In this document: in pieces, positions 8,938-18,026 of the stretch | Numbering within the stretch: the first letter of the stretch is position 1 | Layout: each line of letters starts with the position of its first letter | Assembly: GCF_033705735.1 (NCBI RefSeq) | Contig: NZ_CP131130.1 | Location: 2,111,001 to 2,175,000, forward strand | DNA length: 64,000 nt | Direction: 5' to 3' | Source: Shinella zoogloeoides | GTDB taxonomy: Bacteria; Pseudomonadota; Alphaproteobacteria; Rhizobiales; Rhizobiaceae | Notes under the pieces: model-generated | Databases searched by the model: none | What the model was told of the DNA's origin: nothing | The model's input: the letters and a program-made list of their open reading frames with translations, nothing else | Made by a program: the position numbers and the translations under genes

Positions 8938-9897
8938 ATGAAGACTGCATCACCATTGAAGATACTCCTTGCCGCTGCCGCATCCGTCCTCGCCCTCGGC
9001 GTTGCCAACGTTTCGGCCGCCGAAGCGGAAAGCTGTGGCAAGGTCCGGTTCTCGGACGTGGGCTGGACCGACATCACCGCCACCACCGCGACCGCGACCA
9101 CCATCCTCAAGAGCCTCGGCTACGAGACGGAAGTCACCGTGCTTTCGGTTCCGGTCACCTATACCTCGCTCGGCAACAAGGACATCGACGTCTTCCTCGG
9201 CAACTGGATGCCGACCATGGAAGCCGACATCAAGCCGTTCCGCGACAACGGCACGGTCGAGACCGTGCGCGAGAACCTCGAGGGCGCGAAGTACACGCTC
9301 GCGACCAATGCCAAGGGCGCCGAGCTCGGCATCAAGGACTTCGGCGACATCGCCAAGCAGAAGGACGCGCTCGGCTCCAAGATCTACGGCATCGAGCCCG
9401 GCAATGACGGCAACCGCCTGATCATCGACATGGTCTCGGCCGGCAAGTTCGACCTCTCGGGCTTCGAGGTCGTCGAATCCTCCGAGCAGGGCATGCTGGC
9501 GGAAGTCGCCCGCGCCGAGCAGGAAGGCGCGCCGATCGTCTTCCTCGGCTGGGAACCCCACCCGATGAACGCCAACTTCAAGCTGACCTACCTTACCGGC
9601 GGCGACGACATCTTCGGGCCGAACTTCGGCGGCGCGACGATCTACACCAACGTGCGCCAGGGCTACACCACCGAATGCCCGAACGTCGGAAAGTTCCTGC
9701 AGAACCTCAAGTTCTCGCTGGAAATGGAAAACCAGATCATGGGCAAGATCCTGAACGACGGCCAGGATCCGGAAGCCGCAGCAACGGAATGGCTGAAGGC
9801 CAATCCGGCAGCCATCGAGCCGTGGCTCGCCGGCGTGACGACCAAGGACGGCAGCGGCGAGGCCCTGCCCGCCGCGAAGGCCGCGCTGGGTCTCTAA
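8938..9897 (+). CDS. choX: Choline ABC transporter, periplasmic substrate-binding protein
   Basis: 319 residues with a clear Sec signal peptide (about residues 1-28, ending in SAAEA). The mature part is an OpuAC-type type II binding protein. The segment GNWMPTMEADIKPF and the Trp in LGWEPHPMNANF fit the aromatic cage that binds the quaternary ammonium group. AGGGGAG-type ribosome-binding sequence (GGGGAG) lies 6-8 nt before ATG. It is the first gene of choXWV, which imports choline for use as carbon/nitrogen source and as precursor of glycine betaine. A stem-loop separates it from choW, consistent with the binding protein being made in excess. Confidence 0.95.
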   Translation: MKTASPLKILLAAAASVLALGVANVSAAEAESCGKVRFSDVGWTDITATTATATTILKSLGYETEVTVLSVPVTYTSLGNKDIDVFLGNWMPTMEADIKPFRDNGTVETVRENLEGAKYTLATNAKGAELGIKDFGDIAKQKDALGSKIYGIEPGNDGNRLIIDMVSAGKFDLSGFEVVESSEQGMLAEVARAEQEGAPIVFLGWEPHPMNANFKLTYLTGGDDIFGPNFGGATIYTNVRQGYTTECPNVGKFLQNLKFSLEMENQIMGKILNDGQDPEAAATEWLKANPAAIEPWLAGVTTKDGSGEALPAAKAALGL

Positions 9898-9909
9898 TAG
9901 GCAAGAATA

Positions 9910-9938
9910 GGGCGGGGAGGAAACTTTCCCGCCCTTCT
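9910..9938 (+). terminator. Intercistronic stem-loop between choX and choW
   Basis: GGGCGGG at 9910-9916 pairs with CCCGCCC at 9928-9934 and is followed by TTCTTC. It lies just after the choX stop. It may be a partial terminator or 3' stabiliser setting a higher level of choX than choWV mRNA. Confidence 0.55.
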
Positions 9939-10042
9939 TCTCTCCGGATACTGCCCTTACCGCAGACGTTTCGAAGAGACTTGAATCCGGATTTTTCGGA
10001 ACCCGCTGCGTATCGTCAACTTTCAGCCAGGGGCTTGCTGCC

Positions 10043-10918
10043 GTGGATTGGCTCACCGTCTCAAAAATTCCGATCGGCCCGATCGCCAAGGACGTCGTCA
10101 GCTGGCTGACGACGAACGGCAAGGGCCTGTTCGATTTCCTGAAGGTCTTCCTGCAGGCCGGCATCGACGCCCTGCTCGTCCTCCTGCAGGGACCGTTCAT
10201 CACCAGCCCCGGCGGCAAGCTCGCCTATGCGCTGTTCCTCATCGTCCTCGTCACGGGGGTGAGCTGGTATTTCCGCCGCTCGCTCGGCGTCGCCGTCTTC
10301 ACCTTCCTCGGCCTGCTGCTCATCGTGAACCAGGGCTACTGGAAGGAGACGACGGAAACGCTGGCGCTCGTGCTGGCGGCGACCGGCGTCAGCATGGTCG
10401 TCGGCGTGCCGCTCGGCATCGCCGCCGCACGCCGGCCGTGGTTCTACTCGATCCTGCGGCCGATCCTCGACCTCATGCAGACGATCCCGACCTTCGTCTA
10501 CCTGATCCCGGCGCTCATCCTCTTCGGCCTCGGCATGGTGCCGGGCCTGATCGCCACCGTGATCTTCGCCATCCCCGCTCCGATCCGCCTCACCCGCCTC
10601 GGCATCATCTCGACGCCGCCCTCGCTGGTGGAGGCCGCCCAGGCCTTCGGCGCGACGCCCGGCCAGGTGCTGCGCAAGGTGGAGCTGCCCTTCGCCATGC
10701 CGCAGATCATGGCGGGCCTGACGCAGACCATCATGCTCTCGCTGTCGATGGTGGTCATCGCCGCGCTGGTCGGCGCCAAAGGCCTCGGCGTTCCGGTGGT
10801 GCGCGCGCTCAACACCGTGAACATCTCCATGGGCTTCGAGGCCGGCCTCTGTATCGTGATCCTCGCGATCATCCTCGACCGCCTGTTCCGCTCCTCCGAC
10901 GAGGGAGACGCAAAATGA
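10043..10918 (+). CDS. choW: Choline ABC transporter, permease
   Basis: 291 residues with GTG as the likely start at 10043. Several hydrophobic helices run from about residue 65 to the end, and the typical permease EAA loop lies near residue 195 (EAAQAFGATPGQVLRKVELP). This is an OpuAB/ProW-type inner-membrane subunit. The distance to choX is 145 bp, containing the hairpin. The stop overlaps the choV start as ATGA, so permease and ATPase are translationally coupled. No upstream ATG fits the frame better, and the start is uncertain by a few codons. Confidence 0.92.
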   Translation: MDWLTVSKIPIGPIAKDVVSWLTTNGKGLFDFLKVFLQAGIDALLVLLQGPFITSPGGKLAYALFLIVLVTGVSWYFRRSLGVAVFTFLGLLLIVNQGYWKETTETLALVLAATGVSMVVGVPLGIAAARRPWFYSILRPILDLMQTIPTFVYLIPALILFGLGMVPGLIATVIFAIPAPIRLTRLGIISTPPSLVEAAQAFGATPGQVLRKVELPFAMPQIMAGLTQTIMLSLSMVVIAALVGAKGLGVPVVRALNTVNISMGFEAGLCIVILAIILDRLFRSSDEGDAK

Positions 10919-11958
10919 CCGACGCCGTCGTCTTCAAGAACGTCTCCATCATCTTCGGCGACAATCCGCAAAGAGCGCTTGCACTGGCGGATGCCGGCAA
11001 ATCGCGCGACGAGATCGGGGCGGAAACCGGGCTGGTGCTCGGCGTCGCGGATGCGACGCTGTCGATCACCGAGGGCGAGATCCTCGTGCTGATGGGCCTT
11101 TCCGGCTCCGGCAAGTCGACGCTGCTGCGCGCCGTCAACGGGCTCGCCCCGGTGGTGCGCGGCGAGGTGGAGGTCAAGGCCGGCAGCAGCAGCGTCGATC
11201 CCTACGGGGCGACGCAGAAGGCGCTGCGCGACTTCCGAATGCACACCGTCTCCATGGTGTTCCAGCAGTTCGCGCTGCTGCCCTGGCGCACCGTCGCGGA
11301 CAATGTCGGCTTCGGCCTGGAACTTGCCGGCGTGCCGGACAGCGAGCGCAAGGCGCGCGTCGCCGAGCAGCTCGAGCTGGTCAACCTCGCCAAATGGGCG
11401 GACCGCAAGGTGAACGAGCTGTCGGGCGGCATGCAGCAGCGCGTCGGCCTTGCCCGCGCTTTTGCCACCGGCGCGCCGATCCTGCTCATGGACGAGCCGT
11501 TCTCCGCGCTCGACCCGCTGATCCGCACGCGCCTGCAGGACGAGCTGCTGGAATTCCAGCGCCGGCTGAAGAAGACCATCATCTTCGTCAGCCACGACCT
11601 CGACGAGGCCTTCCGCATCGGCAACCGCATCGCCATCATGGAAGGCGGGCGGATCATCCAGTGCGGCACGCCGCAGGAGATCGTCAGGAGCCCGGCCAAC
11701 CAGTATGTCGCAGACTTCGTGCAGAACATGAACCCGATCAACATGCTGACGGCCGGCGACGTCATGCAGCCCGGCGCCTCCGGCGACAATGGCGGCGTGA
11801 CGGCGACCGCCACGCCGCAGACCCCGCTCGTCGACGTGCTCGACGCCATGGCCCGCACGCCCGGCCATGTCGGCGTCGTCGACAACGGCACGGTGATCGG
11901 CACGATCAATGCACAGGATATCGTGAACGGATTGACGCGGCACCGCCGGCGCGGCTGA
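10915..11958 (+). CDS. choV: Choline ABC transporter, ATP-binding protein
   Basis: 347 residues. Walker A is GLSGSGKST, the signature is LSGGMQQRVGLARA, Walker B is ILLMDEPFSALD, and the switch His lies in FVSHD. A C-terminal CBS-like region (about residues 285-340) is typical of OpuAA/ProV and ChoV subunits and may sense ionic strength or ligand. It begins inside the choW stop (ATGA overlap) and closes the choline importer operon, which is followed by a rho-independent terminator. Confidence 0.95.
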   Translation: MTDAVVFKNVSIIFGDNPQRALALADAGKSRDEIGAETGLVLGVADATLSITEGEILVLMGLSGSGKSTLLRAVNGLAPVVRGEVEVKAGSSSVDPYGATQKALRDFRMHTVSMVFQQFALLPWRTVADNVGFGLELAGVPDSERKARVAEQLELVNLAKWADRKVNELSGGMQQRVGLARAFATGAPILLMDEPFSALDPLIRTRLQDELLEFQRRLKKTIIFVSHDLDEAFRIGNRIAIMEGGRIIQCGTPQEIVRSPANQYVADFVQNMNPINMLTAGDVMQPGASGDNGGVTATATPQTPLVDVLDAMARTPGHVGVVDNGTVIGTINAQDIVNGLTRHRRRG

Positions 11959-11983
11959 CAGCGGCCGCCGATAAGGCTAGACA

Positions 11984-12015
11984 GGGCGGCGCCCCTTGAC
12001 GGGCGCTGCCTTTTT
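11984..12015 (+). terminator. Rho-independent terminator after choXWV
   Basis: A GC-rich stem (GGCGGCGCCC with GGGCGCTGCC, one G-T pair, short TTGA-type loop) is followed by TTTTT at 12011-12015. Confidence 0.8.
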
Positions 12016-12042
12016 CATTGCCGCAAGCGGGAGCCGAAGACC

Positions 12043-12807
12043 ATGACCGAGAAGGACAAGCCCAGCGTTCTGCGCGAAACGGACGACGACGCCCGCCGCC
12101 TCGCCCGCACCCTCCTGCGCTCGGCGCGAAGCTGCGCGCTCGCCGTGCTGGAGCCGGAAACTGGCGCCCCCTTCGCAAGCCGCACCTTGACGGGGACCGA
12201 CACCGACGGAACGCCCGTCATCCTCGTCTCCTCCCTTTCGGTTCATACCCAGGCGCTGAGGGCCGACAGACGGGCCTCGCTGCTGGCCGGCGAGCCCGGC
12301 AAGGGTGATCCCCTCGCCCATCCGCGCCTCACCGTCATCTGCGAGGCCGAGGAAATCCCGCGCGAAAGCGAGGCGCGCGCGGCGCTGCGCGAACGTTTCA
12401 TCCGCCGTCATCCCAAGGCCAAGCTCTATGTCGATTTCCCCGACTTCACCTTCTTCCGCCTCGTGCCGCAGCGCGCCTTCCTCAATGGCGGTTTCGGCAA
12501 GGCCTTCCTGCTGACGGCCGAAGACCTCCTGATTCGCTCCCCCGCCCGCGCGGCCCTCGCGGCGATGGAAACCGGCGCCGTCGAGCACATGAACAGCGAC
12601 CATGCGGAAGCCGCGAATGTTTATGCGCGCCACTATTGCGGCGCCAGCGACGGCGAATGGATCATCGTCGGCCTCGATGCGGCGGGAATCGATCTCGCGA
12701 GCAGTGACAAGTTAAGACGTTTCGAATATGCACATGAACTTGAAGACGCGAAGGAACTTCGCAGCGAGTTGGCACGTTTGCTCCGCGAGGCAAGAGCAAC
12801 GGGCTGA
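12043..12807 (+). CDS. HugZ family haem-utilisation / pyridoxamine 5'-phosphate oxidase-fold protein
   Basis: 254 residues. The N-terminal two thirds have the split-barrel flavin-binding fold (for example VILVSSLSVHTQAL and LTVICEAEEI), and the C-terminal part (from about residue 175, with EHMNSDHAEAANVYA) is a DUF2470 domain. This two-domain form is typical of HugZ/HutZ proteins linked to haem binding or degradation. It stands alone between the choV terminator and nolR, with no haem transport genes nearby, so the substrate is not shown by context. No iron-regulatory box was recognised upstream. Confidence 0.85.
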   Translation: MTEKDKPSVLRETDDDARRLARTLLRSARSCALAVLEPETGAPFASRTLTGTDTDGTPVILVSSLSVHTQALRADRRASLLAGEPGKGDPLAHPRLTVICEAEEIPRESEARAALRERFIRRHPKAKLYVDFPDFTFFRLVPQRAFLNGGFGKAFLLTAEDLLIRSPARAALAAMETGAVEHMNSDHAEAANVYARHYCGASDGEWIIVGLDAAGIDLASSDKLRRFEYAHELEDAKELRSELARLLREARATG

Positions 12808-12916
12808 TCCGCAGAGCGCATGAATCCACTGTTCGCGTCTATCGTTTTTGGAGAAGAAACTTATAGCATTGCGTGCACCCCGACCCCTGATTTCTTGCCA
12901 CTTGATGGGAAGGGTT

Positions 12917-12932
12917 TTGCTTATATGCTAAC
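12917..12932 (-). promoter_or_regulatory. Possible NolR operator upstream of nolR
   Basis: On the minus strand the sequence reads GTTAG, nine bases, then AA. The published NolR target is (A/T)TTAG-N9-A(T/A), so it matches except for the first base. It lies about 60 bp before the nolR start, where autoregulation would act. Confidence 0.35.
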
Positions 12933-12989
12933 AAGCGGATTCACATAAAAGCACAAGTTTTGAAGCGGAAACGCCCAAAGGAGTTTCAA

Positions 12990-13325
12990 ATGGACAAGAT
13001 TTCAGACGCAGAGCACGCACAGGCCGAGATCGCATCCGATTTCCTTTCCGCCATGGCGAATCCCAAGCGCCTGCTCATCCTCAAGGTTCTGGTGGAAGGC
13101 GAGATCGCCGTCGGTGCACTGGCAAACCAGGTCGGACTCAGCCAGTCCGCCCTTTCGCAGCACCTGTCGAAGCTGCGCGCGCAGAATCTCGTGACCACGC
13201 GTCGCGACGCCCAGACCATCTATTATTCCAGCAAGTCGGATGCGGTGATGACCATCCTCGACTCGCTGGACCGCATCTACAAGAAGGCCGGCGCCGCCGC
13301 GGAAAAGAAGCTCCGCATCGCCTGA
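12990..13325 (+). CDS. nolR: ArsR/SmtB-family regulator, NolR-like
   Basis: 111 residues with a winged helix-turn-helix: AMANPKRLLIL (helix 1), VGLSQSALSQHLSKLRAQNLV (recognition region) and TTRRDAQTIYYSS (wing). The text is very close to what I remember of rhizobial NolR, a repressor of nodulation and other genes. No metal-binding cysteines are visible, as in NolR. ATG at 12990 is chosen because AAAGGAG lies 6 nt upstream; a TTG 30 nt earlier is less likely. Downstream is a strong terminator, so it is monocistronic. A possible NolR-type site lies upstream. Confidence 0.85.
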   Translation: MDKISDAEHAQAEIASDFLSAMANPKRLLILKVLVEGEIAVGALANQVGLSQSALSQHLSKLRAQNLVTTRRDAQTIYYSSKSDAVMTILDSLDRIYKKAGAAAEKKLRIA

Positions 13326-13350
13326 TCTCTTCCCGGCCGGTGATTCGCGA

Positions 13351-13378
13351 CGCCCCGAATGCCCATTCGGGGCGTTTT
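13351..13378 (+). terminator. Rho-independent terminator after nolR
   Basis: CGCCCCGAAT pairs perfectly with ATTCGGGGCG around a GCCC loop, then TTTT. Confidence 0.9.
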
Positions 13379-13485
13379 GCCGTCAAAGGGCTGCTTGACG
13401 CCCCCCACTGCCTTGCTAATTTGACCATCGGGTAAAAATACCAGCCGGGACGGCCCCCGCATTCAATGGCCGTGGGAGAGATCGC

Positions 13486-14811
13486 ATGTCCAACCGCCTC
13501 AACACCCCCAACGATCTGCGCGCCTTCTGGATGCCCTTCACGGCGAACCGGCAGTTCAAGAAGGAGCCGCGCCTTTTCGTCGGCGCCAAGGACATGTACT
13601 ACACCACCCATGACGGCCGTCAGGTGCTGGACGGCACGGCGGGCCTGTGGTGCGTGAATGCCGGCCACTGCCGGCCGAAGATCACCGAGGCGATCCGCGA
13701 GCAGGCCGGCGAGCTCGACTACGCCCCCGCCTTCCAGCTCGGCCATCCCAAGGCCTTCGAACTCGCCAACCGCCTCGTCGACATCGCCCCCGAGGGCATG
13801 GACCACGTCCTCTACACCAATTCCGGTTCCGAATCGGTCGAGACCGCGCTGAAGGTGGCGCTCGCCTATCACCGCGCGAAAGGCGACGGCTCGCGCTTCC
13901 GCCTGGTCGGCCGCGAGCGCGGCTATCACGGCGTCAATTTCGGCGGCATCTCCGTCGGCGGCATCGTCTCCAACCGCAAGATGTTCGGCACGCTGCTGAC
14001 CGGCGTCGACCACATGCCGCACACCCACTTCCCGGACAAGAACGCCTTCTCGCGCGGCGAACCGGAACATGGCGGCGACATCGCCAGCGAACTCCAGCGC
14101 ATCATCACCCTGCATGACGCCTCGACCATCGCAGCCGTCATCGTCGAACCGGTCGCCGGCTCGACGGGCGTCCTCATCCCGCCGAAGGGCTACCTCCAGA
14201 AGCTGCGCGAGATCTGCACGCAGCACGGCATCCTGCTGATCTTCGACGAGGTCATTACCGGCTTCGGCCGCCTCGGCGCGCCCTTCGCCGCGCAGTATTT
14301 CGACGTGAAGCCGGATATCATCACCACCGCCAAGGGCCTCACCAACGGCGTGATCCCGATGGGCGCGGTCTTCGTGACGTCGGAAATCCACGACGCCTTC
14401 ATGAACGGCCCGGAACACATGATCGAGTTCTTCCACGGCTACACCTATTCCGGTAACCCGATCGCCTGCGCCGCCGCCCTCGGCACCCTCGACACCTACA
14501 AGGAAGAGGGCCTTCTGACCCGCGCCAGCGAGCTCGCCTCTTATTGGGAAGAGGGCCTGCACTCGCTGAAGGATTGCCCGAACGTCATCGACATCCGCAA
14601 TGTCGGCCTAATCGGTGCCGTCGAACTCGCCTCCATCCCCGGCGAGCCGACCAAGCGCGCCTTCAACGCCTTCCTCAAGGCCTATGAGAAGGGCCTGCTC
14701 ATCCGCACGACGGGGGACATCATCGCCCTCTCCCCGCCGCTCATCATCGAGAAGCCTGAGATCGACGAACTGTTCGGCAAGCTGCGCGAGGTCCTGCAGA
14801 ACAATATCTGA
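13486..14811 (+). CDS. Omega-amino acid (beta-alanine):pyruvate aminotransferase
   Basis: 441 residues, class III PLP-dependent aminotransferase, cytoplasmic. The Schiff-base lysine is K283 in TAKGLTNG, the PLP-pyridine Asp is D254 in LIFDEVITGFGR, and the phosphate-binding region is TNSGSES near residue 112. The N-terminal AFWMPFTANR is characteristic of beta-alanine:pyruvate transaminases, which produce malonate semialdehyde and alanine. GGGAGAG lies just upstream of the ATG. Flanked by terminators on both sides, it is monocistronic. The exact amine donor cannot be settled from sequence. Confidence 0.88.
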   Translation: MSNRLNTPNDLRAFWMPFTANRQFKKEPRLFVGAKDMYYTTHDGRQVLDGTAGLWCVNAGHCRPKITEAIREQAGELDYAPAFQLGHPKAFELANRLVDIAPEGMDHVLYTNSGSESVETALKVALAYHRAKGDGSRFRLVGRERGYHGVNFGGISVGGIVSNRKMFGTLLTGVDHMPHTHFPDKNAFSRGEPEHGGDIASELQRIITLHDASTIAAVIVEPVAGSTGVLIPPKGYLQKLREICTQHGILLIFDEVITGFGRLGAPFAAQYFDVKPDIITTAKGLTNGVIPMGAVFVTSEIHDAFMNGPEHMIEFFHGYTYSGNPIACAAALGTLDTYKEEGLLTRASELASYWEEGLHSLKDCPNVIDIRNVGLIGAVELASIPGEPTKRAFNAFLKAYEKGLLIRTTGDIIALSPPLIIEKPEIDELFGKLREVLQNNI

Positions 14812-14831
14812 GCCGTACACCCGGGCAGACG

Positions 14832-14858
14832 AAAATGGCGGCTTCGGCCGCCATTTTT
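14832..14858 (+). terminator. Rho-independent terminator after the aminotransferase
   Basis: AAAATGGCGGC, TTCG loop, GCCGCCATTTTT: a perfect stem followed by T residues, about 20 bp after the stop codon. Confidence 0.92.
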
Positions 14859-14883
14859 GATTCCCGCCGCAAGACGGCTTTTG

Positions 14884-14945
14884 CCCCTCATCCTAACGCT
14901 CTCCCCGCCTGCGGGGAGAAGGTGGCCGGCAGGCCGGATGAGGGG
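14884..14945. repeat. Palindromic intergenic repeat (RIME/REP-like)
   Basis: CCCCTCATCC at the left end is repeated in inverted form as GGATGAGGGG at the right end, with an inner hairpin CTCCCCGCCTGCGGGGAG. It belongs to the same general class as the element at 40172-40308 (GGGGAGAAGGTG, CCGGCAGG, GGATGAGGG). Confidence 0.75.
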
Positions 14946-15033
14946 CAGGCGGCACATGCCGCTATCGACCGCCGCTCTTGCAAGTCCGCCCCGTTCGGCG
15001 CAATTGTGCGGCCACCACGACGAGGGCCAGCCG

Positions 15034-15903
15034 ATGCCGACCATGACCCGCATAGCGAACGAATTCCTCTCCATCGAGGTCTCCGCCCTCGGCGCCGAGA
15101 TGCAATCGGCGACGACGCGCGACGGGGTGAACTGGCTGTGGAACGGCGACGCCGCCTTCTGGACCGGCCGCTCGCCGCTCCTCTTCCCCATCGTCGGCAA
15201 GGCGCCGGATGATACGCTGCTGATCGACGGCAAGCCCTATCCGATGGCGCAGCACGGCTTTGCCCGCCGGCGGGAATTCTCGCTCGAGGCGGCGGAGGAG
15301 AGCGCCTGCCGCTACGTGCTGGAAGCATCGGAGGAAACCCGCGCTGCCTATCCCTTCGATTTCCGGCTTACCGTCGAACACCGACTGGATGGCCTGGCGC
15401 TGACCGTCTCCGCCGAAGTGGAGAACCGTGGCACCGTCCCCATGCCCTTCGGCTGCGGCTTCCATCCCGCCTTCGTCTGGCCCCTGCCGGGCGCCACCGG
15501 CCGGCCGCACACCGTCACGCTCGACAATGGAGGAGAACCCGAGCGCCAGCCGCTGGAAAAGGGCCTCCTCTCACCCCACCGGCTCCCCTCGCCTTTCAGC
15601 GGCGGCCGGCTGACGCTCGCCCATACGCTCTTCGACAACGACGCCCTCGTCTTCCCGCAGGGAGCCGGCACCGGCCTCACCTACGCCGCCGAGGATGGCC
15701 CGGCGCTCAACTTCCGTTTCGAAAACCTGCCGAACCTCGCGCTCTGGACCAAGCTCGGCGCGCCCTTCCTCTGCATCGAGCCGTGGCACGGCACGGCCGC
15801 CGAATATGGCGGCACGCGCGAACTGAAGGACCGGCCTTTCACCACCCTGCTTGCCGCAGGCGGGCACACACGCTTCGCCTTCACGGTGACTTTCCCACAC
15901 TGA
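15034..15903 (+). CDS. Aldose 1-epimerase family protein
   Basis: 289 residues of the galactose-mutarotase-like beta-sandwich superfamily. Conserved-looking segments are the early LGAEMQSA, AQHGFARRREF (catalytic-type His and Arg region), FGCGFHPAFVWP and the late FLCIEPWHG (catalytic Glu region). Members interconvert alpha and beta sugar anomers or act on phosphorylated hexoses; the substrate is not shown. The start at 15034 is taken because GAGG precedes it and MTRIANEFLSIEV is a typical N-terminus; the longer frame to 14857 runs through a repeat and is rejected. No sugar operon surrounds it. Confidence 0.85.
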   Translation: MPTMTRIANEFLSIEVSALGAEMQSATTRDGVNWLWNGDAAFWTGRSPLLFPIVGKAPDDTLLIDGKPYPMAQHGFARRREFSLEAAEESACRYVLEASEETRAAYPFDFRLTVEHRLDGLALTVSAEVENRGTVPMPFGCGFHPAFVWPLPGATGRPHTVTLDNGGEPERQPLEKGLLSPHRLPSPFSGGRLTLAHTLFDNDALVFPQGAGTGLTYAAEDGPALNFRFENLPNLALWTKLGAPFLCIEPWHGTAAEYGGTRELKDRPFTTLLAAGGHTRFAFTVTFPH

Positions 15904-15944
15904 AGATTCGGCGTCTGGCCCTTTCTTCCTGCCGCGGCGGGACC

Positions 15945-16046
15945 AGAGCATTTCCAGCAAAAGTGCGAAGCGGTGTTGCGTAGGGAAATGCGGCAAACAA
16001 AGAGTTGGAGCGTTTTCGCGATTCGGAGAAAAGCGGAAATGCTCTA
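15945..16046. repeat. Rhizobial intergenic repeat with AAAAGTG...CGG core
   Basis: AGAGCATTTCC at the left end and GGAAATGCTCT at the right end are perfect inverted ends. The interior carries AAAAGTGCGAAGCGGTGTTG. The same core in diverged form occurs at 55408-55456 on the other strand. It occupies almost the whole space before the adenine deaminase gene, so its promoter must be very short or lie inside the repeat. Confidence 0.75.
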
Positions 16047-16077
16047 GAGTCTGCGAAAAGGGATTCGGAGATCAGCC

Positions 16078-17772
16078 ATGACCGACTTGGAACGCTTCAT
16101 CGACCAGGGAACCGGCCGCGAGCCTGCCGACATCGTGCTCAAGGGCGGGCAGTTCTTCGACCTCGTGACGGGCGAGCTCGTCGCCTCCGACATCGCCATC
16201 TGCGGCGAGCGCATCGTCGGCACCTGCGGCGAATACAAGGGCCGCAGGGAAATCGACATCACCGGCCGCATCGTCGTGCCCGGCTTCATCGATACGCATC
16301 TCCACATCGAATCCTCGCTGGTAACGCCGCACGAATTCGATCGCTGCGTGCTGCCCTATGGCGTCACCACCGTCATCTGCGATCCGCACGAGATCGCCAA
16401 CGTGCTCGGCACCGAGGGCATCCAGTTCTTCCTCGACAGTGCGATGGAAACGATCATGGATATCCGCGTGCAGCTTTCGAGCTGCGTGCCGGCGACGCAT
16501 CTGGAAACCTCCGGCGCCGACCTGCCGATCGAGCGGCTGCTGCCCTTTCGCGACCATCCCAAGGTCATCGGCCTTGCGGAATTCATGAATTTCCCGGGCG
16601 TCATCCACAAGGACCCCGTCTGCCTCGCCAAGCTGGAAGCCTTCCAGGGCGGCCATATCGACGGCCATGCGCCGCTCCTTCGCGGCAACGACCTCAACGG
16701 CTACCTTTCCGCCGGCATTCGCACCGAGCACGAATGCACGACGGCCGAAGAGGCCCTGGAGAAGATTCGCAAGGGCATGCATATCCTCATCCGCGAGGGC
16801 TCCGTCTCCAAGGACCTGCACGCCCTGATGCCGATCCTCACCGAACGGCTCTCGCCCTTCCTCGCGCTCTGCACCGATGACCGCAACCCGCTCGACATCG
16901 CCGAGCAGGGCCATCTCGACTATATGATCCGCACGGCCATCGCCCATGGCCGCGCTCCGCTCGCCGTCTACCGCGCCGCCTCCATCTCCGCGGCGAAGGC
17001 CTTCGGCCTGCGCGACCGCGGCCTCGTCGCCCCCGGCTGGCGAGCCGACCTCGTCGTCGTCGATACGCTGGAGAACTGCAAGGCCGGGATGGTCTTCTCC
17101 GCCGGCCGCAAGGTGGACGACGCACTCTTCGCGACCCGCAAGGCTATCGAGCCGGTCGGCCTCGACAGCGTCAAGGCCCGCCCCGTCAGCGCCGCGCATT
17201 TCGCCGTTCCCGTCACGGAGGGCGAGACCCCGGTCATCGGCGTCCTGCCCGGCAAGATCATCACCGAGCACCGCCGCTACCGCCTGCCGGCGAGCGGCAA
17301 CCAGACCGCCGTCGACCTCGCGCAGGATATCATCAAGGTCGCCGTTATCGAGCGCCACGGCAAGAACGGCAACCACGCCAACGGCTTCGTGCAGGGCTTC
17401 GGCCTGAAGAAGGGCGCCATCGCCTCGACGGTCGGCCATGACAGCCACAATATCTGCGTCGTCGGCGTCGACGAGGATGACATGGCGCTCGCGGCGAACC
17501 GCCTCGGCGAGATCAAGGGCGGCTTCGTCGTGGTGGAGAACGGCAAGGTCACCGGCGAGATCGCTCTCCCCGTCGCCGGCCTGATGAGCCTCGAACCCTA
17601 CGAGGCCGTGCGCGACACCCTGCACCACCTGCGCCAGGCCGCCTTCGCCCTCGGCGCCACGCTGGAAGAACCCTTCCTCCAGCTCGCCTTCCTGCCGCTG
17701 CCGGTCATCCCGCATCTGAAGATCTCGGACAGGGGGATGGTGGATGTGGATCGGTTCGCGCTGATCGGGTGA
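16078..17772 (+). CDS. ade: Adenine deaminase
   Basis: 564 residues. The enzyme deaminates adenine to hypoxanthine in cytoplasmic purine salvage or breakdown. It has the amidohydrolase metal signature [12 protein letters not shown] near residue 70, the inner ligands EFMN and GHAPLL (Glu and His), CTDDRNP with the catalytic Asp, and a C-terminal region typical of microbial Ade proteins ([12 protein letters not shown]). The length is normal for the family. Start ATG has GGAG 10 nt upstream. The DUF4160 gene begins 8 nt downstream and may be read through. It supplies the adenine branch to the purine genes at 34-42 kb. Confidence 0.95.
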   Translation: MTDLERFIDQGTGREPADIVLKGGQFFDLVTGELVASDIAICGERIVGTCGEYKGRREIDITGRIVVPGFIDTHLHIESSLVTPHEFDRCVLPYGVTTVICDPHEIANVLGTEGIQFFLDSAMETIMDIRVQLSSCVPATHLETSGADLPIERLLPFRDHPKVIGLAEFMNFPGVIHKDPVCLAKLEAFQGGHIDGHAPLLRGNDLNGYLSAGIRTEHECTTAEEALEKIRKGMHILIREGSVSKDLHALMPILTERLSPFLALCTDDRNPLDIAEQGHLDYMIRTAIAHGRAPLAVYRAASISAAKAFGLRDRGLVAPGWRADLVVVDTLENCKAGMVFSAGRKVDDALFATRKAIEPVGLDSVKARPVSAAHFAVPVTEGETPVIGVLPGKIITEHRRYRLPASGNQTAVDLAQDIIKVAVIERHGKNGNHANGFVQGFGLKKGAIASTVGHDSHNICVVGVDEDDMALAANRLGEIKGGFVVVENGKVTGEIALPVAGLMSLEPYEAVRDTLHHLRQAAFALGATLEEPFLQLAFLPLPVIPHLKISDRGMVDVDRFALIG

Positions 17773-17780
17773 GGTCGTGA

Positions 17781-18026
17781 ATGCCGGTCGTCTTCCGCCA
17801 CCAGAACCTCACCTTCTTCTTCTATTCGAACGAAGGCGACCCACGTGAGCCGGTTCACGTTCATGTCCGGGCCGGCGGCGCGATCGCGAAAATCTGGCTT
17901 GAGCCGCTGATCGGCATCGCGGAGAGCCGCGGCTTCAACAGCAGGGAACTGTCTGCTATCCTGCGTCTTGTCGCAGAGCGCAGACATCTCATCGAGAAGA
18001 CGTGGCATGAATATTTCAGCAACTGA
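17781..18026 (+). CDS. DUF4160 domain small protein, possible toxin of a two-gene module
   Basis: 81 residues. The motifs FFYSNEGDPREPVHVHV and IWLEP are typical of DUF4160 proteins. There is no signal peptide. A ribosome-binding GAGG lies 7 nt before ATG. Its last 20 nt overlap the following DUF2442 gene. DUF4160/DUF2442 neighbours have been predicted as toxin-antitoxin-like pairs; which member is toxic is not shown here. The pair is inserted between two metabolic genes. Confidence 0.8.
   Translation: MPVVFRHQNLTFFFYSNEGDPREPVHVHVRAGGAIAKIWLEPLIGIAESRGFNSRELSAILRLVAERRHLIEKTWHEYFSN

Noticed and set aside
6868..9897. Very long plus-strand open frame (about 1000 codons) across the coiled-coil and tdk region
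   Set aside because: Its first part is the complement of two clear minus-strand genes; only the end, from 8938, is real (choX). Long opposite frames are common in high-GC DNA.
12960..12989. Upstream TTG start extending nolR by ten codons
   Set aside because: The ATG at 12990 has AAAGGAG at ideal distance and the extra residues are not part of the ArsR fold.
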